Below, one piece after another: positions 1 through 5,476 of a DNA stretch of 5,476 bases (positions are counted from its first letter, which is position 1; the number at the start of each line of letters is the position of its first letter). The stretch spans positions 1 through 5,476 of the forward strand of contig JAESTI010000277.1 of assembly GCA_016763665.1 (NCBI GenBank), written 5' to 3'. The DNA comes from Bacteroidia bacterium (GTDB taxonomy: Bacteria > Bacteroidota > Bacteroidia > Flavobacteriales > NORP286). The notes beneath the pieces were generated by a model, which saw only the letters and a list, made by a program, of their open reading frames with translations, was not told the DNA's origin and ran no database searches. Both the position numbers and the translations under genes were made by a program.

Positions 1-3000
1 CCGGTGTTACGATGGTAGACATAGATGCTAATGGCTATCTTGATATATACGTCTGTGTTTCCGGCAAACCAAACAGGTTGTTCATAAACAATAAGGATCG
101 AACTTTTACAGAAAAAGCGGCAGCTTATGGCATCGATCATTCCGAATATTCTACACAGGCTTATTTTTTGGATTATGACCGTGATGGTGATCTGGATTTA
201 TTCCTTGTAAACCATCCAATCGTTTTCAATCGAAATAATGTTGTTGAGCACGAGAAGAAGATCAGCGGGCGGAATGTGCTCTATCAAAATAATGGTGATC
301 TAACATTCAGTGATGTCTCAGATAAGGCAAATATATCAGATCATTCTTATGGGCTTAGCGCTTCTATTGGTGACTTAAATAATGATGGATGGCCCGACAT
401 CTATGTAGCAAATGATTATGAAGAACCCGATTGCCTTTACCAAAACAATAAAGATGGCACTTTCAGCAATGTCATTGACCTGGCATTCAAACATATCAGC
501 TATTTCTCGATGGGGTCTGATATATCTGATATTAACAATGATGGGTTACTGGATTTATTTGTGTTGGACATGAAATCAGAGGATCAAACTCGACAAAAAA
601 CTTTGATGCCATCAATGGACACAGAAAAATACTGGTTTTTGGTTAGATTGGGGTATCATCATCAAGTGATGCGCAACACACTGCAGTTAAATAATGGGAA
701 CAATACTTTTAGTGAAATAGGTCAGTTGTGCGGAGTTGATAAAACAGACTGGAGTTGGACAAGTTTATTTGCAGATTTTGATGATGATGGATATAAAGAC
801 CTGTTTGTGACCAATGGAATCATAAGAGATATTTATGATAATGATGCCAAAAATGAGTTACATTCTTTGGCCTCTATATCCAATAAGATTAACCATCTCG
901 AAGCTGCCAGGTTGTTCCCATCTACTGAAATTCCCAATTATATATTTAAGAATCTTGGCAATTTAAAATTCGTAAAGAGGACAGATGAATGGGGTTTTGA
1001 TACTCCAGTCAATTCAAATGGAGCAGCTTTTGGAGATTTAGATTTAGATGGTGACCTTGATTTGGTTGTGAATAATATTAATAAACCTGCATCTATTTAT
1101 GAAAATCAAACTTCAGAACAGGGATACTCCGGTAATTACCTGAATGTTAGATTGTATGGAGATGCTCCAAACAGTTTTGGGTTAGGCGCTAAAATTGTAA
1201 TATATAATAACGATGAAATTCAGGTACAGGAAAATTATACAGCAAGAGGGTTTATTTCATCTTGTGATCACCTGGTTCACTTTGGTTTAGGTGATTACGA
1301 GTATGTTGACAGTATCAAAATTTATTGGCCAAGAGGAAATATAGATACAAAATACAAGGTAACAACAAATCAAAAGCTGGACGTTCATGAATCTGAATCA
1401 CAACCAAACAAGTTGATCACAAGTTCAAAATGGAACATCCCGATGATATCGGAAACAGAAAAGATATTTGAGGAGATCACCGATGACATGCCTTTTACAT
1501 ATAATCATAAAGAAAATCAATATGACGATTACGCAGTTGAAATTTTACTACCACATAAATTGTCCCAGAATGGGCCTGGAATTGCAATTGCAGATGTTGA
1601 TCAGGATGGTTTGGATGATGTGTTCATTGGAGGAGCGGCTGGGCAATCCGGAACCCTTTACCTTCAGAAGGCAAATGGAAAATTTCAACAATCTGCCAAT
1701 GAACCGTGGAGTGAGGACATTGATTGCGAAGATTTAGGGCTATTGTTTTTCGATGCCAATAATGACGGATTTCCTGATCTATATGTTGTAAGCGGTGGAA
1801 ATGAATTTCCAGAAGGCTCTGAAAAGTATCAGGATAGATTATATATTAATGATGGAAAAGGCAATTTCTCCAGGCAAGTTAATAATCTACCGCAAATGCG
1901 CACCAGTGGTTCATGTGTTGTCAGTTGTGATTATGATAAAGATGGTGATCAGGACTTGTTTGTTGGTGGAAGGCTTGTACCAGGAAGATATCCATACCCG
2001 CCTGGAAGTTATCTATTAAATAACAATGAAGGAGTTTTTGCAGATGTAACGGAAAAAAGTGCACCTGAATTAATGCAATCAGGCCTGGTAACATCAGCAA
2101 TATGGACAGATTATGACAACGATAATGACAAGGATCTGTTGATCGTAGGTGAATGGATGCCCATAACCATCTTTGAGAATAATGATGGCATGCTAACTAA
2201 TGTTACCAGAAAAGTAAACCTACATCTTACCACTGGTTGGTGGAACAGTATTATAGGAGGAGACTTTGACAATGATGGAGATACGGATTATGTTTTAGGC
2301 AACATAGGTACGAATACTAAATATAAGACAACTCAAAGCACCCCTATCAAGGTGTATGCAAATGATTTTGATCAAAACGGAAGTAATGATATCATACTTG
2401 CTAAATGTATCGACAGCAAATACTATCCAATCAGGGGAAAAGAATGTATGTCACAGCAATTACCTTACTTATCTCAAAAATACCAATCCTATAACGCGTT
2501 TGCGAAAGCTACTGTTGATGAGATCATCGGACAGAATAACCTGGAACGATCACTGATACAGGCAGCAAAAGTATTTGAAAGTTGTTATCTGGAAAATTTA
2601 GGGAATAAACGCTTTACATTACATCCGTTGCCTGTAGAGGCGCAGATATTTCCGGTTCATGGGGTGTTAGTATTGGACATTAATATGGATAACAACTTAG
2701 ATCTTGTATTGGTTGGTAATTCCTATGCTCCTGAAGTTGAAACCGGGCGATCAGATGCAGGTATTGGCTTGGTGTTAACAGGTGATGGCAAAGGCAAATT
2801 CAGCCCGGTACCTATTAATAACAGTGGCTTCTTTATACCATATGACGCTAAAGCAATTTCCTTGTTAAGCATTGGGCCGGATCATGATCCGATGTTGATC
2901 GTTTCAAATAACAATCACAAAGTACAGTTCTTTAAAATGACCGAGACGAATCATCAAGCATTGGATATTGAGAATAATGAAAGTTATGTATTGATATCCT

Positions 3001-3134
3001 TGAAAAATAATAAAGTTCGCAAGCAGGAGTTGTACAACGGATCTGGCTATTTATCTCAAAACAGTTCTAAATTGTTTTTTTCATCGGGTGTGGACCTGGG
3101 CTGTATTGCTATATATGATAACCTGGAACAATAA
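1..3134 (+). CDS. FG-GAP/VCBS repeat protein with ASPIC/UnbV domain, 5'-partial
   Basis: Large extracytoplasmic beta-propeller-type protein of the CRTAC1-like / VCBS family. The frame is open to the left edge (codons GGT GTT ACG at 3-11 precede the ATG at 12, giving GVTMVDIDANGYLD), so that ATG is internal. Homologues as I recall them suggest roughly 80-110 residues are missing, including the signal peptide. Counting from the ATG at 12, thirteen Ca-binding-type D-x-D/N-x-D/N-G-x-x-D motifs or close variants start near residues 3, 54, 121, 173, 255, 342, 528, 581, 640, 700, 751, 785 and 889. An ASPIC/UnbV-like domain lies at about 375-461 (NYLNVRLYG ... IYWPRG ... LDVHES), splitting the repeats into two blades sets. 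The tail (VRKQELYNGSGYLSQ, near 1003-1017) is typical of this family. In Bacteroidota such genes often sit near SusC/SusD genes, but none is visible here. The substrate is unknown. Family assignment is firm; function is not. Confidence 0.9.
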   Translation, partial: GVTMVDIDANGYLDIYVCVSGKPNRLFINNKDRTFTEKAAAYGIDHSEYSTQAYFLDYDRDGDLDLFLVNHPIVFNRNNVVEHEKKISGRNVLYQNNGDLTFSDVSDKANISDHSYGLSASIGDLNNDGWPDIYVANDYEEPDCLYQNNKDGTFSNVIDLAFKHISYFSMGSDISDINNDGLLDLFVLDMKSEDQTRQKTLMPSMDTEKYWFLVRLGYHHQVMRNTLQLNNGNNTFSEIGQLCGVDKTDWSWTSLFADFDDDGYKDLFVTNGIIRDIYDNDAKNELHSLASISNKINHLEAARLFPSTEIPNYIFKNLGNLKFVKRTDEWGFDTPVNSNGAAFGDLDLDGDLDLVVNNINKPASIYENQTSEQGYSGNYLNVRLYGDAPNSFGLGAKIVIYNNDEIQVQENYTARGFISSCDHLVHFGLGDYEYVDSIKIYWPRGNIDTKYKVTTNQKLDVHESESQPNKLITSSKWNIPMISETEKIFEEITDDMPFTYNHKENQYDDYAVEILLPHKLSQNGPGIAIADVDQDGLDDVFIGGAAGQSGTLYLQKANGKFQQSANEPWSEDIDCEDLGLLFFDANNDGFPDLYVVSGGNEFPEGSEKYQDRLYINDGKGNFSRQVNNLPQMRTSGSCVVSCDYDKDGDQDLFVGGRLVPGRYPYPPGSYLLNNNEGVFADVTEKSAPELMQSGLVTSAIWTDYDNDNDKDLLIVGEWMPITIFENNDGMLTNVTRKVNLHLTTGWWNSIIGGDFDNDGDTDYVLGNIGTNTKYKTTQSTPIKVYANDFDQNGSNDIILAKCIDSKYYPIRGKECMSQQLPYLSQKYQSYNAFAKATVDEIIGQNNLERSLIQAAKVFESCYLENLGNKRFTLHPLPVEAQIFPVHGVLVLDINMDNNLDLVLVGNSYAPEVETGRSDAGIGLVLTGDGKGKFSPVPINNSGFFIPYDAKAISLLSIGPDHDPMLIVSNNNHKVQFFKMTETNHQALDIENNESYVLISLKNNKVRKQELYNGSGYLSQNSSKLFFSSGVDLGCIAIYDNLEQ

Positions 3135-3138
3135 AAAT

Positions 3139-3158
3139 GACCTTTCTGGGGTCCTTTT
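3139..3158 (+). terminator. Weak candidate terminator after the VCBS gene
   Basis: A short GACC (3139-3142) / GGTC (3150-3153) stem with a 7-nt loop is followed by CTTTT, just after the stop codon at 3132-3134. Flanking AAA/TTT could lengthen it across one mismatch. The stem is short, so this is only a possible terminator. Confidence 0.3.
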
Positions 3159-3371
3159 GTCCATAGATACTGTGTGTATTATCATTACAAAATTCTCTTC
3201 ATATTATAATTAAAACCTCTTTGTCACAATTAATTTTTCAGATTCTTAGTGTGTTATTCAAAAAATTCAATTTCATGCAAATCACAGATTAACAATAATC
3301 ATTTATATAATATTGTATTTCTATAATATTTAAGAATTTATATGCTTTTATTCTTCACTATTGAATATAAT

Positions 3372-3407
3372 ATAATAATATATTGTTTGATCTCAATATA
3401 TTATTAT
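3372..3407. repeat. 14-bp perfect inverted repeat with 8-nt loop
   Basis: The arm at 3372-3385 (ATAATAATATATTG) is exactly complementary to 3394-3407, with loop TTTGATCT. The arms are almost pure A/T, so it is thermodynamically modest and some such repeats are expected by chance in AT-rich DNA. It has no T-run and lies about 75 bp upstream of the -7 element of the next gene, so it could be a regulator-binding site or an RNA hairpin. Confidence 0.6.
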
Positions 3408-3424
3408 TGAAATATCATATTTCA
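3408..3424. repeat. 17-bp near-perfect palindrome TGAAATAT-C-ATATTTCA
   Basis: Two 8-bp arms are exactly complementary around a single C. It starts on the base after the preceding 36-bp inverted repeat. The dyad symmetry and the position about 35 bp upstream of the -33 element suit a dimeric regulator operator, but no regulator is identified. Confidence 0.5.
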
Positions 3425-3457
3425 GTGACAAGTTTAAATTATGCTTTGAAATTTAAT

Positions 3458-3490
3458 TTTGCATGCCGTAATTGTTTCAATATAAATTTG
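3458..3490 (+). promoter_or_regulatory. Bacteroidota-type promoter of the small secreted protein gene
   Basis: TTTG at 3458-3461 and TAAATTTG at 3483-3490 match the -33 (TTTG) and -7 (TAnnTTTG) consensus of Bacteroidota primary sigma promoters, with 21 bp between them. Transcription would begin near 3495, giving an untranslated leader of about 38 nt. The leader is A-rich just before the ATG (AAGTAAAAA), as is usual in this phylum where Shine-Dalgarno sites are rare. Confidence 0.65.
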
Positions 3491-3532
3491 CGATAATTAA
3501 AATGATATTATAATATAAAAATTAAGTAAAAA

Positions 3533-3913
3533 ATGAAAAACGTATTGAAAGTTTTGGCATTAAGCCTGGTAATGATTGTTTCGGTTAGTTTAACGACCGC
3601 ACAGGGACAAAATACTTTTACAGTTAGTGCAAATAATTTTTTCGGTCAAAAAATTGGAGGATCGGGTACTAATCCTAGCGCAGTTACAATTACAAGTAAT
3701 CAACCATTTGCATCATCTTCTGCCACTTTAACCATTACAACTATTAATGGAACTCAAATTGTTGCTGTTGATTCTCAAGGCAATGTATATACACTGACAG
3801 CTTCACAGACTTTAAGTGATATTGGAGTATTTCCAGGTTGTATTATTCAACTTAGTCCTGTAAATAATGGAAACAACAATGTAGTAATTTCGGGTACAAT
3901 TACATGTAACTAA
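3533..3913 (+). CDS. Small secreted protein of unknown family
   Basis: A 126-residue protein. Residues 1-23 form a clear signal peptide: MKNVLK, then a hydrophobic core LALSLVMIVSVSL, then TTA with probable cleavage before QGQ. No lipobox is present, so it should be released to the periplasm or exported. The mature part of about 103 residues is rich in S, T, N, G, I and V with alternating hydrophobic stretches (AVTITS, ATLTITTI, NNVVISGTITC), which suggests an all-beta fold. It has two cysteines, C103 and C125, that could form a disulfide clamping the C-terminal hairpin. The ATG at 3533 is preceded by an A-rich leader and no earlier in-frame start is plausible. It has its own promoter and a strong terminator, so it is monocistronic. 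I do not recognise the family. A structural, adhesive or surface-layer-like role is possible but unsupported. Confidence 0.85.
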   Translation: MKNVLKVLALSLVMIVSVSLTTAQGQNTFTVSANNFFGQKIGGSGTNPSAVTITSNQPFASSSATLTITTINGTQIVAVDSQGNVYTLTASQTLSDIGVFPGCIIQLSPVNNGNNNVVISGTITCN

Positions 3914-3935
3914 CAATAAGTTATATTTACTTACT

Positions 3936-3971
3936 AAAAAATGCCATCTGTTAAAAGATGGCATTTTTTTT
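3936..3971 (+). terminator. Intrinsic terminator of the small secreted protein gene
   Basis: Perfect stem TGCCATCT (3942-3949) / AGATGGCA (3956-3963) with 6-nt loop GTTAAA, followed by eight T residues (3964-3971). Six A residues before the stem (3936-3941) can pair with the T-run, so it may also work on the opposite strand. It begins 22 bp after the stop codon. Confidence 0.9.
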
Positions 3972-4024
3972 ATGCTATTGATTGAATTTTTTTATTTATA
4001 ACTAATTGAAATCCTTAGGTGTAG

Positions 4025-4031
4025 ATTGTAT
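4025..4031. repeat. Target site duplication, left copy (ATTGTAT)
   Basis: ATTGTAT directly abuts the left end GGCTCTG of the element, and the same 7 bases in the same orientation directly follow its right end. The next bases outward differ (G4024 versus the element's own C4222), which fixes the length at 7 bp. Confidence 0.75.
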
Positions 4032-4222
4032 GGCTCTGTTATACAAATGTGTGTATATCGTACATGAACACAACGTAATGGCAGTATACTTTAAAGCTCT
4101 ACCCCTAACAAACAGCAATATTTATTTCGACATTGAACCAATGTCTTAGAATACAGGCTTTAACAACACAGTGTATTTATGAAGCAAAGTGAAAAAAATC
4201 AACAAATATGTATAACAGAGCC
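4032..4222. mobile_element. 191-bp MITE-like non-autonomous element
   Basis: The ends are 14-bp perfect terminal inverted repeats: GGCTCTGTTATACA at 4032-4045 and its complement at 4209-4222. Similarity continues imperfectly to about 20 bp (two further mismatches). It is flanked by a 7-bp direct repeat. No ORF that could be a transposase is present, so it would depend on a transposase supplied in trans. Internally it tends to fold back: TTAAAGC (4091-4097) pairs with GCTTTAA (4157-4163), and a perfect 7-bp hairpin sits almost at its centre (4129-4145). The GGCTCTGTT end loosely resembles ends of several DDE insertion sequence families (IS6-, ISL3- and IS5-like), but I cannot assign it. It could also be an internally deleted insertion sequence. 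Confidence 0.75.
4129..4145. repeat. Central hairpin of the MITE-like element
   Basis: GACATTG (4129-4135) and CAATGTC (4139-4145) are exact complements around loop AAC. The midpoint of the element is 4127, so this hairpin forms the tip of the fold-back structure that the terminal repeats and the 4091-4097/4157-4163 pairing would give. Confidence 0.6.
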
Positions 4223-4229
4223 ATTGTAT
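4223..4229. repeat. Target site duplication, right copy (ATTGTAT)
   Basis: Second copy of the 7-bp direct repeat, immediately after the right terminal inverted repeat (CAGAGCC ends at 4222) and followed by the right arm CTACACC of the interrupted palindrome. Confidence 0.75.
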
Positions 4230-4263
4230 CTACACCCTATATCATACCAATGCCACAATATTA

Positions 4264-4285
4264 AAGCGTAGTCAATACTACGCTT
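4264..4285 (-). terminator. Probable terminator of the minus-strand operon
   Basis: A perfect 9-bp stem AAGCGTAGT (4264-4272) / ACTACGCTT (4277-4285) with a 4-nt loop lies 10 bp beyond the stop codon of the lipoprotein gene. Read on the minus strand it is followed by TAATATTGT, a poor T-run, so termination may be inefficient. The hairpin itself is clear. Confidence 0.6.
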
Positions 4286-4295
4286 AGTGGGGTTA

Positions 4296-4847
4296 CTACT
4301 CTTTCTCAAAATAATCCTTATAGTCAATTTCAATATCAACAATACTTGCTCGCACTGGTCTATTTATTCCATCAAATAGTAATGCACCCCATAATGTTTT
4401 AAAAGTATCTACATCTAAAAACATGTTCTGGGTATTTTTTATTTTAAATACCATTTTATTTTTCTTTGTTTCTATAACCTTTATTCCTTGGTTTACTAAA
4501 AATTCTCTAGATTGAGCAATATACCATAAGTAATCATCTACGATTGTATAAAAATCTTCTTCATTTTTTTTGAACTTTTCTATCTTAAAACTATCAGGAT
4601 GATATAAAACCACACAAGTTCCTTTAATTATTAAAGTATCTCCACTTTCAGTGACTTCAGTATTTATGGCTACCTGTGTTTTATTTGATACATGAAACTC
4701 CGGAGCTGTGTTTTTATGTTTTGCTTCTTTTTCCTGTTTACTAACAGGTATATCTTTAGTATTAATAGTATTATTATTGTTTACCTGGTTACAAGCAATA
4801 CACATCATTAAGCTTATAATAAGCAAATAGAAATTTATTTTTGCCAT
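4296..4847 (-). CDS. Putative lipoprotein, candidate immunity protein
   Basis: A 183-residue protein starting at the ATG at 4847-4845. The TTG three bases earlier is in frame, but the ATG overlaps the upstream stop as TGATG, the classic arrangement for translational coupling. Residues 1-18 are a lipoprotein signal (MAKIN, then YLLIISLMM) and the likely lipidated cysteine is C19 (CIA-C, with Cys instead of Leu at -3, so slightly off consensus). The +2 region NQVNNNN lacks the acidic residues of known Bacteroidota surface-export signals, so it probably faces the periplasm. Residues 20-50 are a polar linker. The folded part, about 68-183, is mixed alpha/beta with aromatic and charged residues (EEDFYTIVDDYLWYIAQSREFL, GIKVIETKKNKMVFKI, IDYKDYFEKE). 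I recognise no named domain. Position directly behind a peptidoglycan-peptidase-like C-terminus makes an immunity role plausible but unproven; it could also be a partner or chaperone. Confidence 0.85.
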   Translation of the reverse strand: MAKINFYLLIISLMMCIACNQVNNNNTINTKDIPVSKQEKEAKHKNTAPEFHVSNKTQVAINTEVTESGDTLIIKGTCVVLYHPDSFKIEKFKKNEEDFYTIVDDYLWYIAQSREFLVNQGIKVIETKKNKMVFKIKNTQNMFLDVDTFKTLWGALLFDGINRPVRASIVDIEIDYKDYFEKE

Positions 4848-5476
4848 CAACGTAAGGTTGTTTTTTGGGGTTGAGGTATCTCTAAATGGTGGCCTGGGTC
4901 TTTGGGATATGGAATAAAATGCTTGATAGGTTGATCCTTTCCAGTAACTTTTTTTACTTCTTCTTTAAAGTACCCAGTATTTGTTATTGATTTTGGAGAA
5001 ATATCTATTACATTATATGTGCTTGGATTAGATGAGTGCGTTGAAACATTGCCAGGTCCAATTTCATTTATTTTATTAGTCATAGCTGCAATACATTCAG
5101 CCGAAGTACAATTCCATTCTGGGCTAAATGCTTCAAATATATCAATTACCTCATTCCCTGGTTTTAAATATAAATTTCGCTGTGCTCTAACACCTTGTCC
5201 TTCACCTGCTCCTATTAAATTATAATACATTGCTCTTGCCTGTTTCTCAGGCGTTCTATATGCACTAGACACATTTGCACTAAAATTAAATGACTTAAAC
5301 AGCACATTACTTATTACTTTAGCAGTATGATCTGTCACCCATTCACTTCTAACATTCCTACTCAAACTTATCTTAATATTATCAACAGTATTGTTGTTCT
5401 CATTCAAGATTGGTGTCAAAAATCCAGATGAAGTTCTAACAGGATTACCCACTCTTAAATTGCTTTTTGGTGCTAA
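4847..5476 (-). CDS. M15/VanY-like (LAS) peptidase domain protein, 5'-partial; candidate toxin C-terminus
   Basis: The frame stays open to the right edge (LAPKSNLR precedes the GTG at 5452), so the N-terminus lies outside the window and at least 209 residues are C-terminal. Counting from that GTG codon, the pattern of zinc D-Ala-D-Ala-type peptidases is visible. SSAYRTPEKQA at 62-72 matches the usual S-x-YR-x(n)-Q motif with R66 and Q71. H139 in VSTH and D150 in NVIDIS would be the first two zinc ligands, and H188/H189 in PGHHLEIPQP the third, with E191 next to it. The expected cleavage target is a peptide bond in the cell-wall stem peptide. C115 and C120 could form a disulfide, suiting a periplasmic site of action. 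The His-Asp distance is 11 residues rather than the common 7, so it is a divergent member. It is coupled to the lipoprotein gene by a 1-nt overlap. Alternatives are a phage-like endolysin or a housekeeping carboxypeptidase. Confidence 0.75.
   Translation of the reverse strand, partial: LAPKSNLRVGNPVRTSSGFLTPILNENNNTVDNIKISLSRNVRSEWVTDHTAKVISNVLFKSFNFSANVSSAYRTPEKQARAMYYNLIGAGEGQGVRAQRNLYLKPGNEVIDIFEAFSPEWNCTSAECIAAMTNKINEIGPGNVSTHSSNPSTYNVIDISPKSITNTGYFKEEVKKVTGKDQPIKHFIPYPKDPGHHLEIPQPQKTTLR

Larger units (their letters stand above)
3135..3532. other. AT-rich intergenic spacer without a gene
   Basis: About 400 bases of very AT-rich sequence between two same-strand genes. Only trivially short ORFs are present (the first, at 3138, encodes nine residues). 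It holds the candidate terminator near 3139, a 9-bp direct repeat TATAATATT (3306-3314 and 3322-3330), the inverted repeats at 3372-3424 and the promoter at 3458-3490. I see no RNA gene or riboswitch. Confidence 0.75.
4018..4236. repeat. Palindrome interrupted by the element (target site)
   Basis: GGTGTAGAT (4018-4026) is exactly complementary to ATCTACACC (4228-4236). Removing the element and one copy of the 7-bp duplication rejoins them as two 9-bp arms around a 3-nt loop TGT. The ancestral site was therefore a compact hairpin in a convergent intergenic region. It has no T-run on either side, so it need not have been a terminator. Confidence 0.75.
3972..4295. other. Convergent intergenic region holding a short transposable element
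   Basis: This gap lies between a plus-strand and a minus-strand transcription unit that converge. No credible ORF is present. It is largely filled by the 191-bp inverted-repeat element at 4032-4222 and its interrupted palindromic target, followed by the hairpin at 4264-4285. Confidence 0.8.

Noticed and set aside
12..14. ATG at 12 as the true start of the VCBS gene
   Set aside because: The frame is open upstream to the window edge and the residues before it (GVT) continue a typical repeat motif, so the start lies outside the window.
1468..2556. Plus-strand ORFs of 66-89 codons at 1468-1737, 1795-2019 and 2356-2556
   Set aside because: They lie wholly inside the VCBS gene in another frame. 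Their products are basic, low-complexity readings of its repeat codons with no domain or signal.
3300..3424. Origin of replication or CRISPR-like array in the AT-rich spacer
   Set aside because: The short repeats are not regularly spaced, there are no spacers or iterons, and no replication gene is nearby.
4018..4236. A single element with ~30-bp terminal inverted repeats spanning GGTGTAGAT...ATCTACACC
   Set aside because: Positions 4027-4029 (TGT) would then be three consecutive mismatches. A 7-bp direct repeat ATTGTAT next to 14-bp inverted repeats, inserted in a pre-existing palindrome, explains every base.
4848..4850. TTG at 4850 as the start of the lipoprotein gene
   Set aside because: The next codon is ATG, which overlaps the upstream stop as TGATG. 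This is a better start and costs only one residue.
5019..5225. Plus-strand ORF of 68 codons
   Set aside because: It is antisense to the M15-like domain, whose conserved motifs show that the minus strand is the coding one. No promoter or leader supports it.
5450..5452. GTG at 5452 as the start of the peptidase-like gene
   Set aside because: The frame continues open to the right edge with plausible coding sequence, and nothing upstream of the GTG resembles a leader. The in-window part has no signal peptide.

Overview
The window looks like a piece of a Bacteroidota chromosome. The evidence is an AT-rich sequence with A-rich leaders instead of Shine-Dalgarno sites, a TTTG / TAnnTTTG promoter pair of the Bacteroidota type, and a very long FG-GAP/VCBS protein with an ASPIC/UnbV domain, of a kind common in marine and soil members of that phylum. 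No ribosomal, tRNA, CRISPR or phage genes were seen. Genus cannot be given from this sequence.

Layout. Positions 1-3134 (+) hold the C-terminal ~1044 residues of a large FG-GAP/VCBS repeat protein whose start lies upstream of the window. An AT-rich spacer follows (3135-3532) with a 14-bp inverted repeat, an adjacent 17-bp palindrome and a recognisable promoter. That promoter serves a single-gene unit at 3533-3913 (+): a 126-residue secreted protein of unknown family, closed by a strong intrinsic terminator (3936-3971). The convergent spacer 3972-4295 holds a 191-bp non-coding element (4032-4222) with 14-bp perfect terminal inverted repeats and a 7-bp target duplication. It is inserted in the middle of an older perfect palindrome. 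A hairpin at 4264-4285 probably ends the minus-strand operon.

The minus-strand operon (4296-5476) has two genes. The upstream one, cut by the right edge of the window, ends in a domain with the signature of M15/VanY-like (LAS) zinc peptidases: an S-x-YRT...Q motif, then His, Asp and a final HHLEI. Its stop codon overlaps the start of the next gene (TGATG). That second gene encodes a 183-residue lipoprotein that probably faces the periplasm. A peptidoglycan-peptidase-like C-terminus tightly coupled to a small lipoprotein is the layout expected of a cell-wall-attacking effector with its immunity protein. This is an inference; the N-terminal part that would show a delivery domain is outside the window.

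The plus-strand genes and the minus-strand operon show no functional link. The two most interesting items are the putative effector/immunity pair and the short palindrome-inserted transposable element.
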